Shown: positions 54,656 to 64,000 of the stretch, one piece after another
How the letters are laid out: each line of letters starts with the position of its first letter
Numbering within the stretch: position 1 is the stretch's first letter
Assembly: GCF_021462225.1 (NCBI RefSeq)
Contig: NC_061800.1
Coordinates: forward strand, 434,001 to 498,000
Direction: 5' to 3'
Length of the DNA stretch: 64,000 bases
DNA from: Girardinichthys multiradiatus
Lineage: Eukaryota > Chordata > Actinopteri > Cyprinodontiformes > Goodeidae
Notes under the pieces: generated by a model
Seen by the model: the letters and a program-made list of their open reading frames with translations, nothing else
Databases searched by the model: none
What the model was told of the DNA's origin: nothing
Made by a program: the position numbers and the translations under genes

Positions 54656-57195
54656 GAAACAAAACACAGCGTGAAGGCAACTTACCAACACCACATTTAA
54701 ACTAAGGCTGTTCATCAGCTGATTAAAGGTTTAAGAAAGTAGACCTAAAAAAATAAAAAATGAATAAAGGCTTTGTGTCTTTGAACATGGTAGGGCTGTT
54801 GCATATTGATGCACCACAACTCATAGATTACAATTCAGCATAAATTGTTCCCAAAAGGGTGTATAAGCTATAACCACTAATAGTTCTGTCCTCTCATCAA
54901 ACATCTTTATGGTGCCATGTGCATTGACTCCTATTTATTAAAGCATGGACATGTTTTTATTTCAGTATTGACTTATTTCCTCCAGATAAGAATGGGTTCT
55001 GCGGTTATGCATGTGTCCTTGAATGGGCTTCTGTTTGTTCATTATCCATTGTGTTAACTGGAGTTCAGGAGGATTACAGCTGGATCCTTCTGCACTGAGT
55101 AGATTCTGCTTTTCCCCACTATCTCTATCAGCCTCCAAGTGAACTCTGAGTGTTAAGTGGACCAATTCACAGTCAAAGAAGCTATCTTCAGAGTAATTAT
55201 GCAAGATCATTTGGTAACCATGACAACACATTTGTCTCAGTCTGAGAAGGTATTTTTGTGATACGTAGAGAGCAAAAGAAGTGTTAAATCAAAGAAATGT
55301 GTGCTCCTCTGCTGAACTCTGAACAGCTTCAGAATGTGTAAAACCCTCTGGTGAAGCAGCTAGGTGCTAGAATGTAGACCCCGGAGATACCGCCTGCACA
55401 GTACATTCATGTTCATTAATATCTGGATTGTTTTGTCTAGAGTGTGTAGGTGTGTTTTAGTTGTGTCCTACACCACATATTTAAAGAACGTCTTTCCAAG
55501 TCTTTCCTGACGATTACGCCATCAAGCTGTCCCACATCCATGTTGGCTGCCTTTCATGAATTGACACATGCGGGTTGTTGAGGGTGAGCATGATGGCTGA
55601 TTGGATGCTGGTCCAACTCTCACAGCAGGGCTGAACTCCTTGTCCTCTTTAGCGAAAACAGCTGCACAGCTTAACGCCATCAAACACAAAAGCTCTGCAG
55701 TTGTTCTGTTCTAACAAAGCCTTGGCATGTTCCAGCTTACAGTAGCCAATACAGGGTCATTATACTCCTTAGATCATTGTGGTTGGATGTGCTGTACAGG
55801 GACTAGAGAAAAACAGAATTTTCCTAAAATTGATCCAAGAAGACATAAATTATCCTTTTTCTATTTCATTTAGGATTTGTTGCTCCCACCAACAAGCTTC
55901 TAGTATCTTTCTTTCTAAATATTTGACCACATTGCCTTATCAGAATTGGTAAAACCTATTTGAATTTGTTGATTTCCCTGCATGGATCCACATGCTTTTT
56001 CCCCTTCCACAATAAAAAAAATTCTGTTCAAAAATTACCTGCAAGCATGACAGATATTTAGAGCTATCCACCTGACCAAGACAAATGCCTGCAGGAGAAA
56101 TGTTTTATGGTTAGATGAGATAAAGCCCAAGTTTCCTTGACTACAATGATGAGAACATGGGTAGGATTGAAAAAGAGATTTTGAAACCTGAGAGTTGGTG
56201 GTAGTGTTGCATTGTTCACAGGAGGATTTCTGATAAGAAGCGTGGTCAAACATCCTGACAGAGTTACTCTTGTTTTTCTGCTACCGGGTGTGATGTTTTC
56301 AAATTCTAAGCTATTTTTCTGTAACAGCAAACCTTCTGATAAAATGTATAAAATAAAAAAACAAAGGGAAGTCACTAAAAGTGTAACTGAAACCAGTGCA
56401 GCGCTGATTAATCTGAGAGGAGGTTTAACTCACGCTCAAGGCTTAAGGTAGATTTATTTTATCTGCTTTGTATCTTAAGCATGTGGATATGCACATTTTA
56501 CATGATCCTAAACAGTTGCTAGAATAAATGTGATTAATAGTTGTGTATATATATTTTTCAAAACAGTTTCATTTTAATGTTTGGCTGAGGTCAAAGCAAA
56601 TTTTTCAGAAACATATGGCAGAATATTAATTATCATGATATTTGGAGTCATATAGGCAAAAAATACTAATATTTTGTTAATAATGTGAATAGTTTCTTCA
56701 TTCACACAATGACTAGACATGATACATCTCTGTTCTCATGTTTCTGTTCCAGAAGTGCACGAGGTTTTGAGGGCAAAGAGACATTCAGTTCACTTTGCAC
56801 AAACCACTAATACACTAAATAATGATTAAAAGGCTAACTTTAAATTGTACCCTGCTGTTACACATACAACTGCCTTTATTTGTTTTTTTATTTAAAACAT
56901 ATTTAAAAAACTGGATAAACCATACATATAAGCATTTTTGATTAAAACAGCATACTTTATGGACGTACTGCTCATTTAGAATGCGATCAAGAAGCCTCTG
57001 CAACATCCTGAATTAAACATTATTTGCAAACTGGAACACAGAGTTAGAACGATGTCGTACACAGCTGATTAGAAATCCCAGCAGCTCTGTGTGTACATCT
57101 TTGCACGCAGAATTGGAATAAACTTTGGGAGGAAATTGTCCTGTTTCTCGGTACCATAGGACACATGAGTATTGCTCTTTTGTTTTTAAGGAATG
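54656..57195. other. mostly unassigned; possible Tc1-like scrap at 56080-56330
   Basis: AT-rich DNA. Around 56095-56215 on the plus strand, GAGAAATGTTTTATGGTTAG and GAGTTGGTGGTAGTGTTGC resemble the region around the first catalytic Asp of Tc1-like transposases, but the match is weak. No CNTNAP exon was recognised. Confidence 0.35.
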
Positions 57196-57550
57196 CAGTG
57201 CTGTCAAAAAAAGGATTTTCTCCCATTTAGATTTCTGATGTTGCTTTTTATTGCACTTAAATGTTTCAGATCATCAAAAAGAGCTTAATATTAAACAAAG
57301 ATAACCTTAGTAAGTACAAAAAGCTGTTTTTAATTAAGGATTTCAATTTTAAGAGGGAAAAACCAACCTGTTCCTATATGAAAAATGAATTGCTCTCCAA
57401 ACCTAGAAACTGGTTTTGCCCACCGTAGTGATAAAAAGCTGCCATCACGCATTGTTGATGCAATTGGTCTTTAGCATCACTGTGGACAAATTTTGCCCCA
57501 CTCTTTTTTAAAGAATTACTTTATTTCAGCCACACTGATGGGTTTTCTAG
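57196..57550 (-). mobile_element. old Tc1-like element, left arm
   Basis: Starts CAGTGCTGTC, with terminal-repeat text CACTTAAATGTTTCAGATCA. It then enters the region encoding the transposase C-terminus on the minus strand (TTTGCCCCACTCTTTTTTAA, CAGCCACACTGATGGGTTTT). It breaks off where the modular repeat begins. The matching right arm is 62325-62862, in the same orientation and with an inverted terminus. Confidence 0.65.
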
Positions 57551-59201
57551 CACAGAAGGCCTATTGTAATCACTCCGTTTCTTATTATTATTATTCATCC
57601 GGGAAATTAATTGCCTTTTTGGAGGCCTTAACATATTCAAAAACTCACCAAACTTCACAGAAAGTTGTCCCCTAATGGAAATTTTCGTATTCTAATGGAT
57701 TTGAAAATGGGCGTGGCCAAACGCCTCTACAGCACCACCTAAAGTGAGGTAGGCCAACTGGTAAGTCCTACAGAGTTGAAATTTGCTACATAAGTAGATC
57801 CCCCCCAAATCATGAAAAAAAGTCTCTTGGGGGTATGCCCTAAAACCAACAGGAAGTCGGCCATTTTGGGTCAAAGGGTCATTTTCAGCCCCTTTTCACT
57901 TTTCATACATGTCGAACTTTAACGAACTCCTCCTAGGGAATTTGAGCTACCGGCTTCATATTTGGTCAATATGCAGGTAAGGCATTGGGGATTAAAAGTT
58001 ATCAAAATTGTGACTTTTTGTGTATGTTGAAGGGGCGGGACCAGGCCTCAAAAGTTCGCCTTAATACCACAAATTTCAAACAGCAATAACTTTCACATAA
58101 ATTGGCTGAAATACACCAAACCTGGTATTATTGATCCCTCTCAGATGACCAACAATCGTATGTGGTCAAATTATGACATCATCAAAGCCACGCCCCCTGA
58201 GAACAGGAAGTCACTTTTTTCACTTGGAAAGGTGCCTCTCTGACCCTCTTGACTCAATCAACTTGAAAGTGTGTCAAAAGACAGATATGTAGTGGGTCTA
58301 ACTTCGTTTGAAGCGCAGTGACTTTTCATAAATGGGCGTGGCCATGGCGGCGCGGCAAAGTCACACATCACGCCATGGCCATACGTTTGGCTTTAAATTC
58401 CACATAGATCATCAGATCTGCACTAAAATTGATATGATTGATCCTTGTCCAGTCCCCAACAGAGATCTTATGACATATTTGGTGGGCGTGGCTTAAATTC
58501 TCCACAGCATCCCCTACAAAACTTTAAAAAATCAGCCCCAAGCCATGCTTTGACTGAGGATTGTGAAATTTGGTACACATATGTAACTTCTCAGGTCCTA
58601 CAGAAAAGTCTCTTGGAGCCTTGGTCCAAACCCCACAGGAAGTCAGCCATTTTGGATTGAAGTTGCCATTTTGACCCCATTTTTGCTGTTTCTAGCCCAC
58701 GTATCTGAGCAAACTCCTCCTACAGCTTTTGACTTACAGACTTCAAAATCAATCAGTATGGTCTTAAGGCACTGGGGATCAAAAGTTATCAAAAGCTTTT
58801 TGATACCTGAAAGTATGTGGGCGTGGCTAAGCCTCAAAATCTGACTTCTCGCCATGAAACACAAAACTGTTATAGTGTCTACAAAGAAAGTCACAGACAC
58901 ATAAAATCTTCTGGGATTGAACCATATAATAACTGGAAAAATATTCAATGGTCAACTGCTGACATTATTGAAGCCCCGCCCCCTGACAACAGGAAGTGTA
59001 ATGTTTCACTTAGTGTGGGGCATATTAGATCTCCTTCACCTAATCAACATGAAATAATCTCCAATGACAGATATTATGATGGTCTAACTTGGTCTCTAGT
59101 ACTGACAGGTTTTGCTAGATGGTGTTGCTGTGTTGGCGTGGCGAAGTCTGATGTCACGCCATGGCCATACTTTTGGCTCTAAATTTACTCCAAGCTCAAT
59201 A

Positions 59202-60814
59202 TACAGGTCCTTCTCAAAATATTAGCATATTGTGATAAAGTTCATTATTTTCCATAATGTAATGATGAAAATTTAACATTCATATATTTTAGATTCATTG
59301 CACACTAACTGAAATATTTCAGGTCTTTTATTGTCTTAATATGGATGATTTTGGCATACAGCTCATGAAAACCCAAAATTCCTATCTCACAAAATTTGCA
59401 TATTTCATCTGACCAATAAAAGAAAAGTGCTTTTAATACAAAAAACGTCAACCTTCAAATAATCATGTACAGTTATGCACTCAATACTTGGTTGGGAATC
59501 CTTTGGCAGAAATGACTGCTTCAATGTGGCGTGGCATGGAGGCAATCAGCCTGTGGCACTGCTGAGGTCTTATGGAGGCCCGGGATGCTTCGATAGCGGC
59601 CTTTAGCTCATCCAGAGTGTTGGGTCTTGAGTCTCTCAACGTTCTCTTCACAATATCCCACAGATTCTCTATGGGGTTCAGGTCAGGAGAGTTGGCAGGC
59701 CAATTGAGCACAGTGATACCATTGTCAGTAAACCATTTACCAGTGGTTTTGGCACTGTGAGCAGGTGCCAGGTCGTGCTGAAAAATGAAATCTTCATCTC
59801 CATAAAGCTTTTCAGCAGATGGAAGCATGAAGTGCTCCAAAATCTCCTGATAGCTAGCTGCATTGACCCTGCCCTTGATAAAACACAGTGGACCAACACC
59901 AGCAGCTGACACGGCACCCGAGATCATCACTGACTGTGGGTACTTGACACTGGACTTCTGGCATTTTGGCATTTCCTTCTCCCCAGTCTTCCTCCAGACT
60001 CTGGCACCTTGATTTCCGAATGACATGCAGAATTTGCTTTCATCTGAAAAAAGTACTTTGGACCACTGAGTAACAGTCCAGTGCTGCTTCTCTGTGGCCC
60101 AGGTCAGGCGTTCTGCCGCTGTTTCTGGTTCAAAAGTGGCTTGATCTGGGGAATGTGGCACCTGTAGCCCATTTCCTGCACACGCCTGTGCACGGTGGCT
60201 CTGGATGTTTCTACTCCAGACTCAGTCCACTGCTTCCGCAGGTCCCCCAAGGTCTGGAATCGGCCCTTCTCCACAATCTTCCTCAGGGTCCGGTCACCTC
60301 TTCTCGTTGTGCAGTGTTTTCTGCCACACTTTTTCCTTCCCACAGACTTCCCACTGAGGTGCCTTGATACAGCACTCTGGGAACAGCCTATTCGTTCAGA
60401 AATGTATTTCTGTGTCTTACCCTCTTGCTTGAGGGTGTCAATAGTGGCCTTCTGGACAGCAGTCAGGTCGGCAGTCTTACCCATGATTGGGGTTTTGAGT
60501 GATGAACCAGGCTGGGAGTTTTAAAGGCCTCAGGAATCTTTTGCAGGTGTTTAGAGTTAACTCGTTGATTCAGATGATTAGGTTCATAGCTCGTTTAGAA
60601 ACCCTTTTAATGATATGCTAATTTTGTGAGATAGGAATTTTGGATTTTCATGAGCTGTATGCCAAAATCATCCATATTAAGACAATAAAAGACCTGAAAT
60701 ATTTCAGTTAGTGTGCAATGAATCTAAAATATATGAATGTTAAATTTTCATCATTACATTATGGAAAATAATGAACTTTATCACAATATGCTAATATTTT
60801 GAGAAGGACCTGTA
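59202..60814 (-). mobile_element. young Tc1-like transposon, copy 2b
   Basis: 1.61 kb flanked by TA (59202-59203 and 60813-60814). Inverted ends CAGGTCCTTCTCAAAA are identical to those at 25533-27108, and the whole element is nearly identical to that copy by eye. It sits inside the modular repeat: CTCCAAGCTCAATA before it and GTTTATCTTTGTCAGCC after it form a continuous match to 61055-61080. This is the best-preserved mobile element in the window. Confidence 0.96.
59481..60484 (-). pseudogene. Tc1 transposase, copy 2b (one frameshift)
   Basis: DDE transposase of about 335 residues. It starts MGKTADLTAVQKATID at 60484. Two helix-turn-helix regions follow (ISERIGCSQSAVSRHLSG; ETSRATVHRRVQEMGY). 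The catalytic Asp, Asp and Glu are in LFSDESKF, FQHDLAPAHSAK and NPIENLW, with 34 residues between the second and third, as in Tc1 (DD34E). It ends GFPTKY. A single missing base near 60115 (after QKQRQ) shifts the frame and brings an early stop. Otherwise it is open from end to end. It would need only a trans-acting relative to move, since both inverted repeats are present. Confidence 0.93.
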
Positions 60815-61524
60815 GTTTATCTTTGTCAGCCCCTAAACAGCTCTATTAGATTACATATGAATTTGGCTCAACAGCGCCCCCTACGACACATCAAGGGCTC
60901 TTGATCCGTCATGCCCCATCGGATCCACTTCAAACTTACTGTACATCATCATGGATCAAAGCTGGACATGTTGACACAGTCAACACAGTACATCACTTTA
61001 GCCCTGCCCACTAATAAACAAATGAATGTAGCTTCCATATGGAAGGTCCGATTCACTCCAAACTGAATATGGTTGATTTTTGTCAGCCCCTAAACAACTC
61101 TATTAGAGTACATTGGACTTTGGATCAACAGCGCCCCCTAGGACATTTCAAGTGCTCTATCTCCCTCATACATAATCGGATCCACTTCAAATGTAGTATA
61201 CATTATCATCGATCAATGAAGAACATGTTGCCACAATCAATTGACGACATTATTTTAGCCCAGTCCACTAACTAACAGGTGAGTGCAGTTTTCATCGGGA
61301 AGGTTGTATTTTGGCCAAATTTGGAACATTTCTTGCCAGAGCAGAACTTAACATGACCATAGAATGTATAAAAGGTGGCTCGCAGCGCCACCTAGTGGGA
61401 AGATGCGGAATGGAGTGGCGGCCTCCTCGGTGCTGTGGAGGAGGTGGTGAGAGGCTCCCGCGGTCGCTACACAGGCCAAGCGGCGCTTGGCTGCGAGGGC
61501 CGCCCAATGCTGCTTGCAGCTTTA

Positions 61525-62324
61525 ATTGTTATTGTAATTATTATAGCTCATTGTCTTCCTTGTATTCTCTAGTTTAATTTCTCTTTTAGTATATTTGTAT
61601 TTATTTATGTCTTGGCAATTGTTCCTTTGCACTCTTCTTATTTACTAGTTTTCCTTCTAGTCTTTTCAGTCAGTGTGGTTAGGTTGCTTTACTTTTGTAT
61701 TCAGGTTTTCTTTATGGGTTCTTTATTTGTTCTTAGGTTGTTATTGTAGTTCCTATGTTCCCTCTAGTTTCTCTGCTTACTTTAGTTCATGGTTATTCTA
61801 GTGTCCTCATGTTTCATGTGATTATTTATTATTTATTTATTATTTAGTTTTGCTTGGTATTGTTTCTATGTTTCCTCTAGTTTCTCTGTTCATGGTTATT
61901 CTAGATTTCTTATGCTTCTTTGGTTATTTTATCTTGGTCTGTGGTTTCGTTTGGTTCTGCTTGCTGTTGTGTTAATTAGTTCCTTTCCTCATGCTTTAGC
62001 CTCTGTATTAGTTTCACCTGTTCCTTCAGCCTCCCTGCCTCCGTGTCACACTTGTTCTTAGTTCTTTTGATTACTTGACCTTTGTTACCCTCTGTATATT
62101 AGTTAGTCTAGTTCCTTTGTTCAGTGCTGGTTTGTTGCGTCACCTTCTCTGTGCCAAGTTCCCTTCGTTTCTCGTGCTCTGTTTGACCTGGACTTCTGTT
62201 AACTCTCTGATACACCCTGCCTGCCTGCCTTCTGTTTTGCCAGAGTTAGGACTTAAATAAATCACCATTTTGCTCAGCATGCCGTCTCCTCGCCTTCATC
62301 TGCACTTTGGTCCGCAACAAAAAC
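61525..62324 (+). other. unassigned T-rich segment, LTR-like at its right end
   Basis: No gene. Near the right end an AATAAA (about 62255) is followed within ~80 bp by a GC-richer stretch ending CAACATATGACA, similar in layout to the solo LTR at 44437. Boundaries were not found. Either an LTR remnant or another insertion into the old Tc1-like element. Confidence 0.35.
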
Positions 62325-62862
62325 CTCAACATATGACATTTAGATTAGATGTAATGGGACACGGATCTTCCAAAATGATCCACTTTTCTCTTATTAGTCT
62401 AAAGAATATTTTTCCAATAGTCTTATGGATCATCAAGATGTTTTTGGGGAAATCTGAAAAGGTCCTTTTGGTTCCATGTGGTCAGCCGTGGCTGTGGAAC
62501 TATCCCTTGTATGCCATTTTTGCCTCTTGTTAAATCTTGAACACTGACCTTATCTGAGTTACTGAGGCCTGCAGTGCTTTAGATATTGCTTCAGGTTCTT
62601 TTCTGACATCCTTAATGAATAGTTGATGATTTACCACTGTTCCATGACTCCTGTGGGGTTCACTGGAGTCCCAAAGCCTTAGAAATGCCCTCTTAATATT
62701 TCCCAAACCAACAGATGCCAATTACTTTTTTACTCATCTGCACCACTTAAAAATGTTGTGATTGGAGCTTTTTGTATTTACTCAGGTTATCCTTGATCAA
62801 AATTATTCATGATCTGAAACATGGAAGTACTCAAAAGGGGGTCAATATTTTTCACAACACTG
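62325..62862 (-). mobile_element. old Tc1-like element, right arm
   Basis: The minus strand has decayed transposase N-terminal text (HGTVVN, KEPEAISKALQASVTQIRS in a 63-codon frame 62530-62721). The plus strand ends AAAAGGGGGTCAATATTTTT, then CACAACACTG, the inverted form of CAGTGCTGT at 57196. Same family and orientation as 57196-57550; the central transposase is missing. Confidence 0.65.
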
Positions 62863-64000
62863 AATTTAAGCAGGGCTCAACTGTCTTTGCAATTAAACCT
62901 TCAAAATATGAAGCTTTTTAAATGTCAAACAGCATGTTTACCTTTTTGTGCCCTGCTATTACAGTATTTAATTTTGTTGCATTTGATCTGAATGTCTGTG
63001 GTCAGAGAACTGATGGGTTTTATGTGACAGCAGGAGATAAATGTTGGGCAGCTTTGCATCTGTCAATTTGCTTTCTCATCTGTGAGAGGCTGCAGTGCAC
63101 AGAAGAGCACAGACGGATGAAGCCATATAAACACACACAAAACTCACTTCAGGAATTAAGACATCAACAAAGAGTCGTGTGGATTAGTCACTATCCACAC
63201 AGATCCAGCTTTTTTTTGTCACAACATAACAGACCATTAACATGACAGTGATTCTGTCAATTCCTGAAAACATTTCAACAAAGACTGTTTGTATCCTACT
63301 TTCAAAGAATAAACTCCTGCTTTCACATCATTCTCATTAAACATCTAAGTACAACAAGATGACAACCGCTGAGCACAGTAATGGTTCAGTTCTACCTTCA
63401 CTCGTTGAGATGTAGTGGTGCAGCTGCTTCTCTGCCTCCAGGTGTCAAACACTAGAAACTGACTAGAGAAGCACTTTATAAATTCAGTTAATTTACTCTA
63501 AGCAGATTATTACCGAATGTGTACGAGTTATGGAAATATGAGTTCTATAAACAGCACCTCTAAAATCTCAAAAAGTATTTTTCAAAAAATACGTTTTTTT
63601 TTCCTGTAATGAGTTTTTATAAACTTGCTGGAATTATATTCAGTATACAAATGATGAATGACAACTTGGGATGAGTTTTATTACTAGGTAACACAGGACA
63701 TAGTATGGATGGATGACTTTTCTCTGTAGGCTTGGGTTTATTCTGGTCATTTTCAGAGCCGATACTAAGTTATGTAGTTTGTGAAGTCTCGCCTGTAAAT
63801 CGCATATGAATATCAGCTCTTGAGCAGTGGTGTATTTATACTCAGTTAAGCAGCCCTCTGTCCAAGCTTAAAGTGTGTAGAGTAGCTGATGCATGTCAGC
63901 AAGCTGTCAAATGATTTTACAGTGGTGAAGCTTTAATGGGTTAAAAGAGTTGTTTCACTGACAATGAGCTTGGAGAAGTAACACATTTTTAATTACCATT
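62863..64000. other. no gene recognised
   Basis: AT-rich DNA to the window end. A 107-codon plus-strand frame at 62922 has no recognisable domain. No CNTNAP exon was seen on the minus strand. Confidence 0.45.

Larger units (their letters stand above)
57551..61524 (-). repeat. modular non-coding repeat, copy C (split by Tc1)
   Basis: The reverse complement starts TTAAAGCTGCAAGCAGCATT (61524) and ends in ATTACAATAGGCC (57557-57569), as in copies A and B. A Tc1 (59202-60814) interrupts it. Without the Tc1 it is about 2.36 kb, longer than copy B. It contains two duplicated ~575-bp modules (57828-58402 and 58606-59180) and two duplicated ~240-bp modules (60823-61067 and 61068-61305). No real coding frame. 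Confidence 0.8.

Noticed and set aside
54962..55231. 89-codon minus-strand frame as a further CNTNAP exon
   Set aside because: Residues do not match laminin-G, EGF or fibrinogen-like patterns and no paired splice sites delimit it.
62922..63245. 107-codon plus-strand frame as a gene
   Set aside because: No recognisable motif or splicing context; its length is compatible with chance.
1..64000. CRISPR arrays, bacterial operons, riboswitches or prophage genes
   Set aside because: Spliced exons, SINEs, LINEs and an ERV show this is vertebrate DNA; no short regularly spaced direct repeats with unique spacers were seen.

Overview
This is a stretch of animal nuclear DNA, almost certainly from a spiny-rayed teleost fish. 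The evidence is the mix of transposable elements (Rex3, Rex1-like, L2, L1/Tx1-like, DIRS/Ngaro-type, several Tc1 families, tRNA-headed SINEs with L2-like tails, an endogenous retrovirus) together with four spliced exons of a vertebrate neuronal gene. There are no bacterial-type genes or operons.

Host gene. Four exons on the minus strand (50302-50435, 40632-40719, 40253-40453, 22505-22573) have canonical splice sites and matching codon phases (0, 1, 1). They join into one open frame encoding the last laminin-G domain and the juxtamembrane stretch of a contactin-associated protein (CNTNAP/Caspr family). The transmembrane and cytoplasmic exons were not found and probably lie left of the window; the 5' exons lie to the right. 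Much or all of the window is therefore probably intron of this one large gene.

Layout, left to right. A dead Tc1 element (382-2013) and an older Tc1 3' fragment (3298-3592). A Rex1/Babar-like LINE (4818-7990). A Ngaro/DIRS-type tyrosine-recombinase retrotransposon relic (recognisable at 12730-13450, perhaps starting near 8540), interrupted by a SINE and a Rex3 LINE. Two tandem copies of a modular non-coding repeat (14640-16708). A DIRS1-like relic with inverted terminal repeats (17232-19597). Then the CNTNAP introns: a second Rex3 (23074-25016), a Harbinger-like element with a young Tc1 inside it (25377-28191), a SINE, a hAT-type MITE with an 8-bp target duplication, a degenerate L2, an endogenous retrovirus (33055-about 39840), an L1/Tx1-like LINE carrying a solo LTR (42530-47865), and Gypsy and L1 fragments. 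On the right, an old Tc1-like element (57196-62862) appears split by a third copy of the modular repeat, which is itself split by a second young Tc1 (59202-60814).

Every transposon protein seen carries at least one break, so nothing here is clearly autonomous. The least damaged are the young Tc1 copy at 59202-60814 (one apparent 1-nt deletion) and the Rex3 copy at 23074. The most unusual structure is in the retroviral leader. Just downstream of its splice donor (33741-33899) sit five regularly spaced hairpins whose stems differ in sequence but pair, all built on a shared YG-CC-GNAA-GG core. This resembles a covarying array of GNRA-type tetraloops and could be an RNA packaging or export signal.
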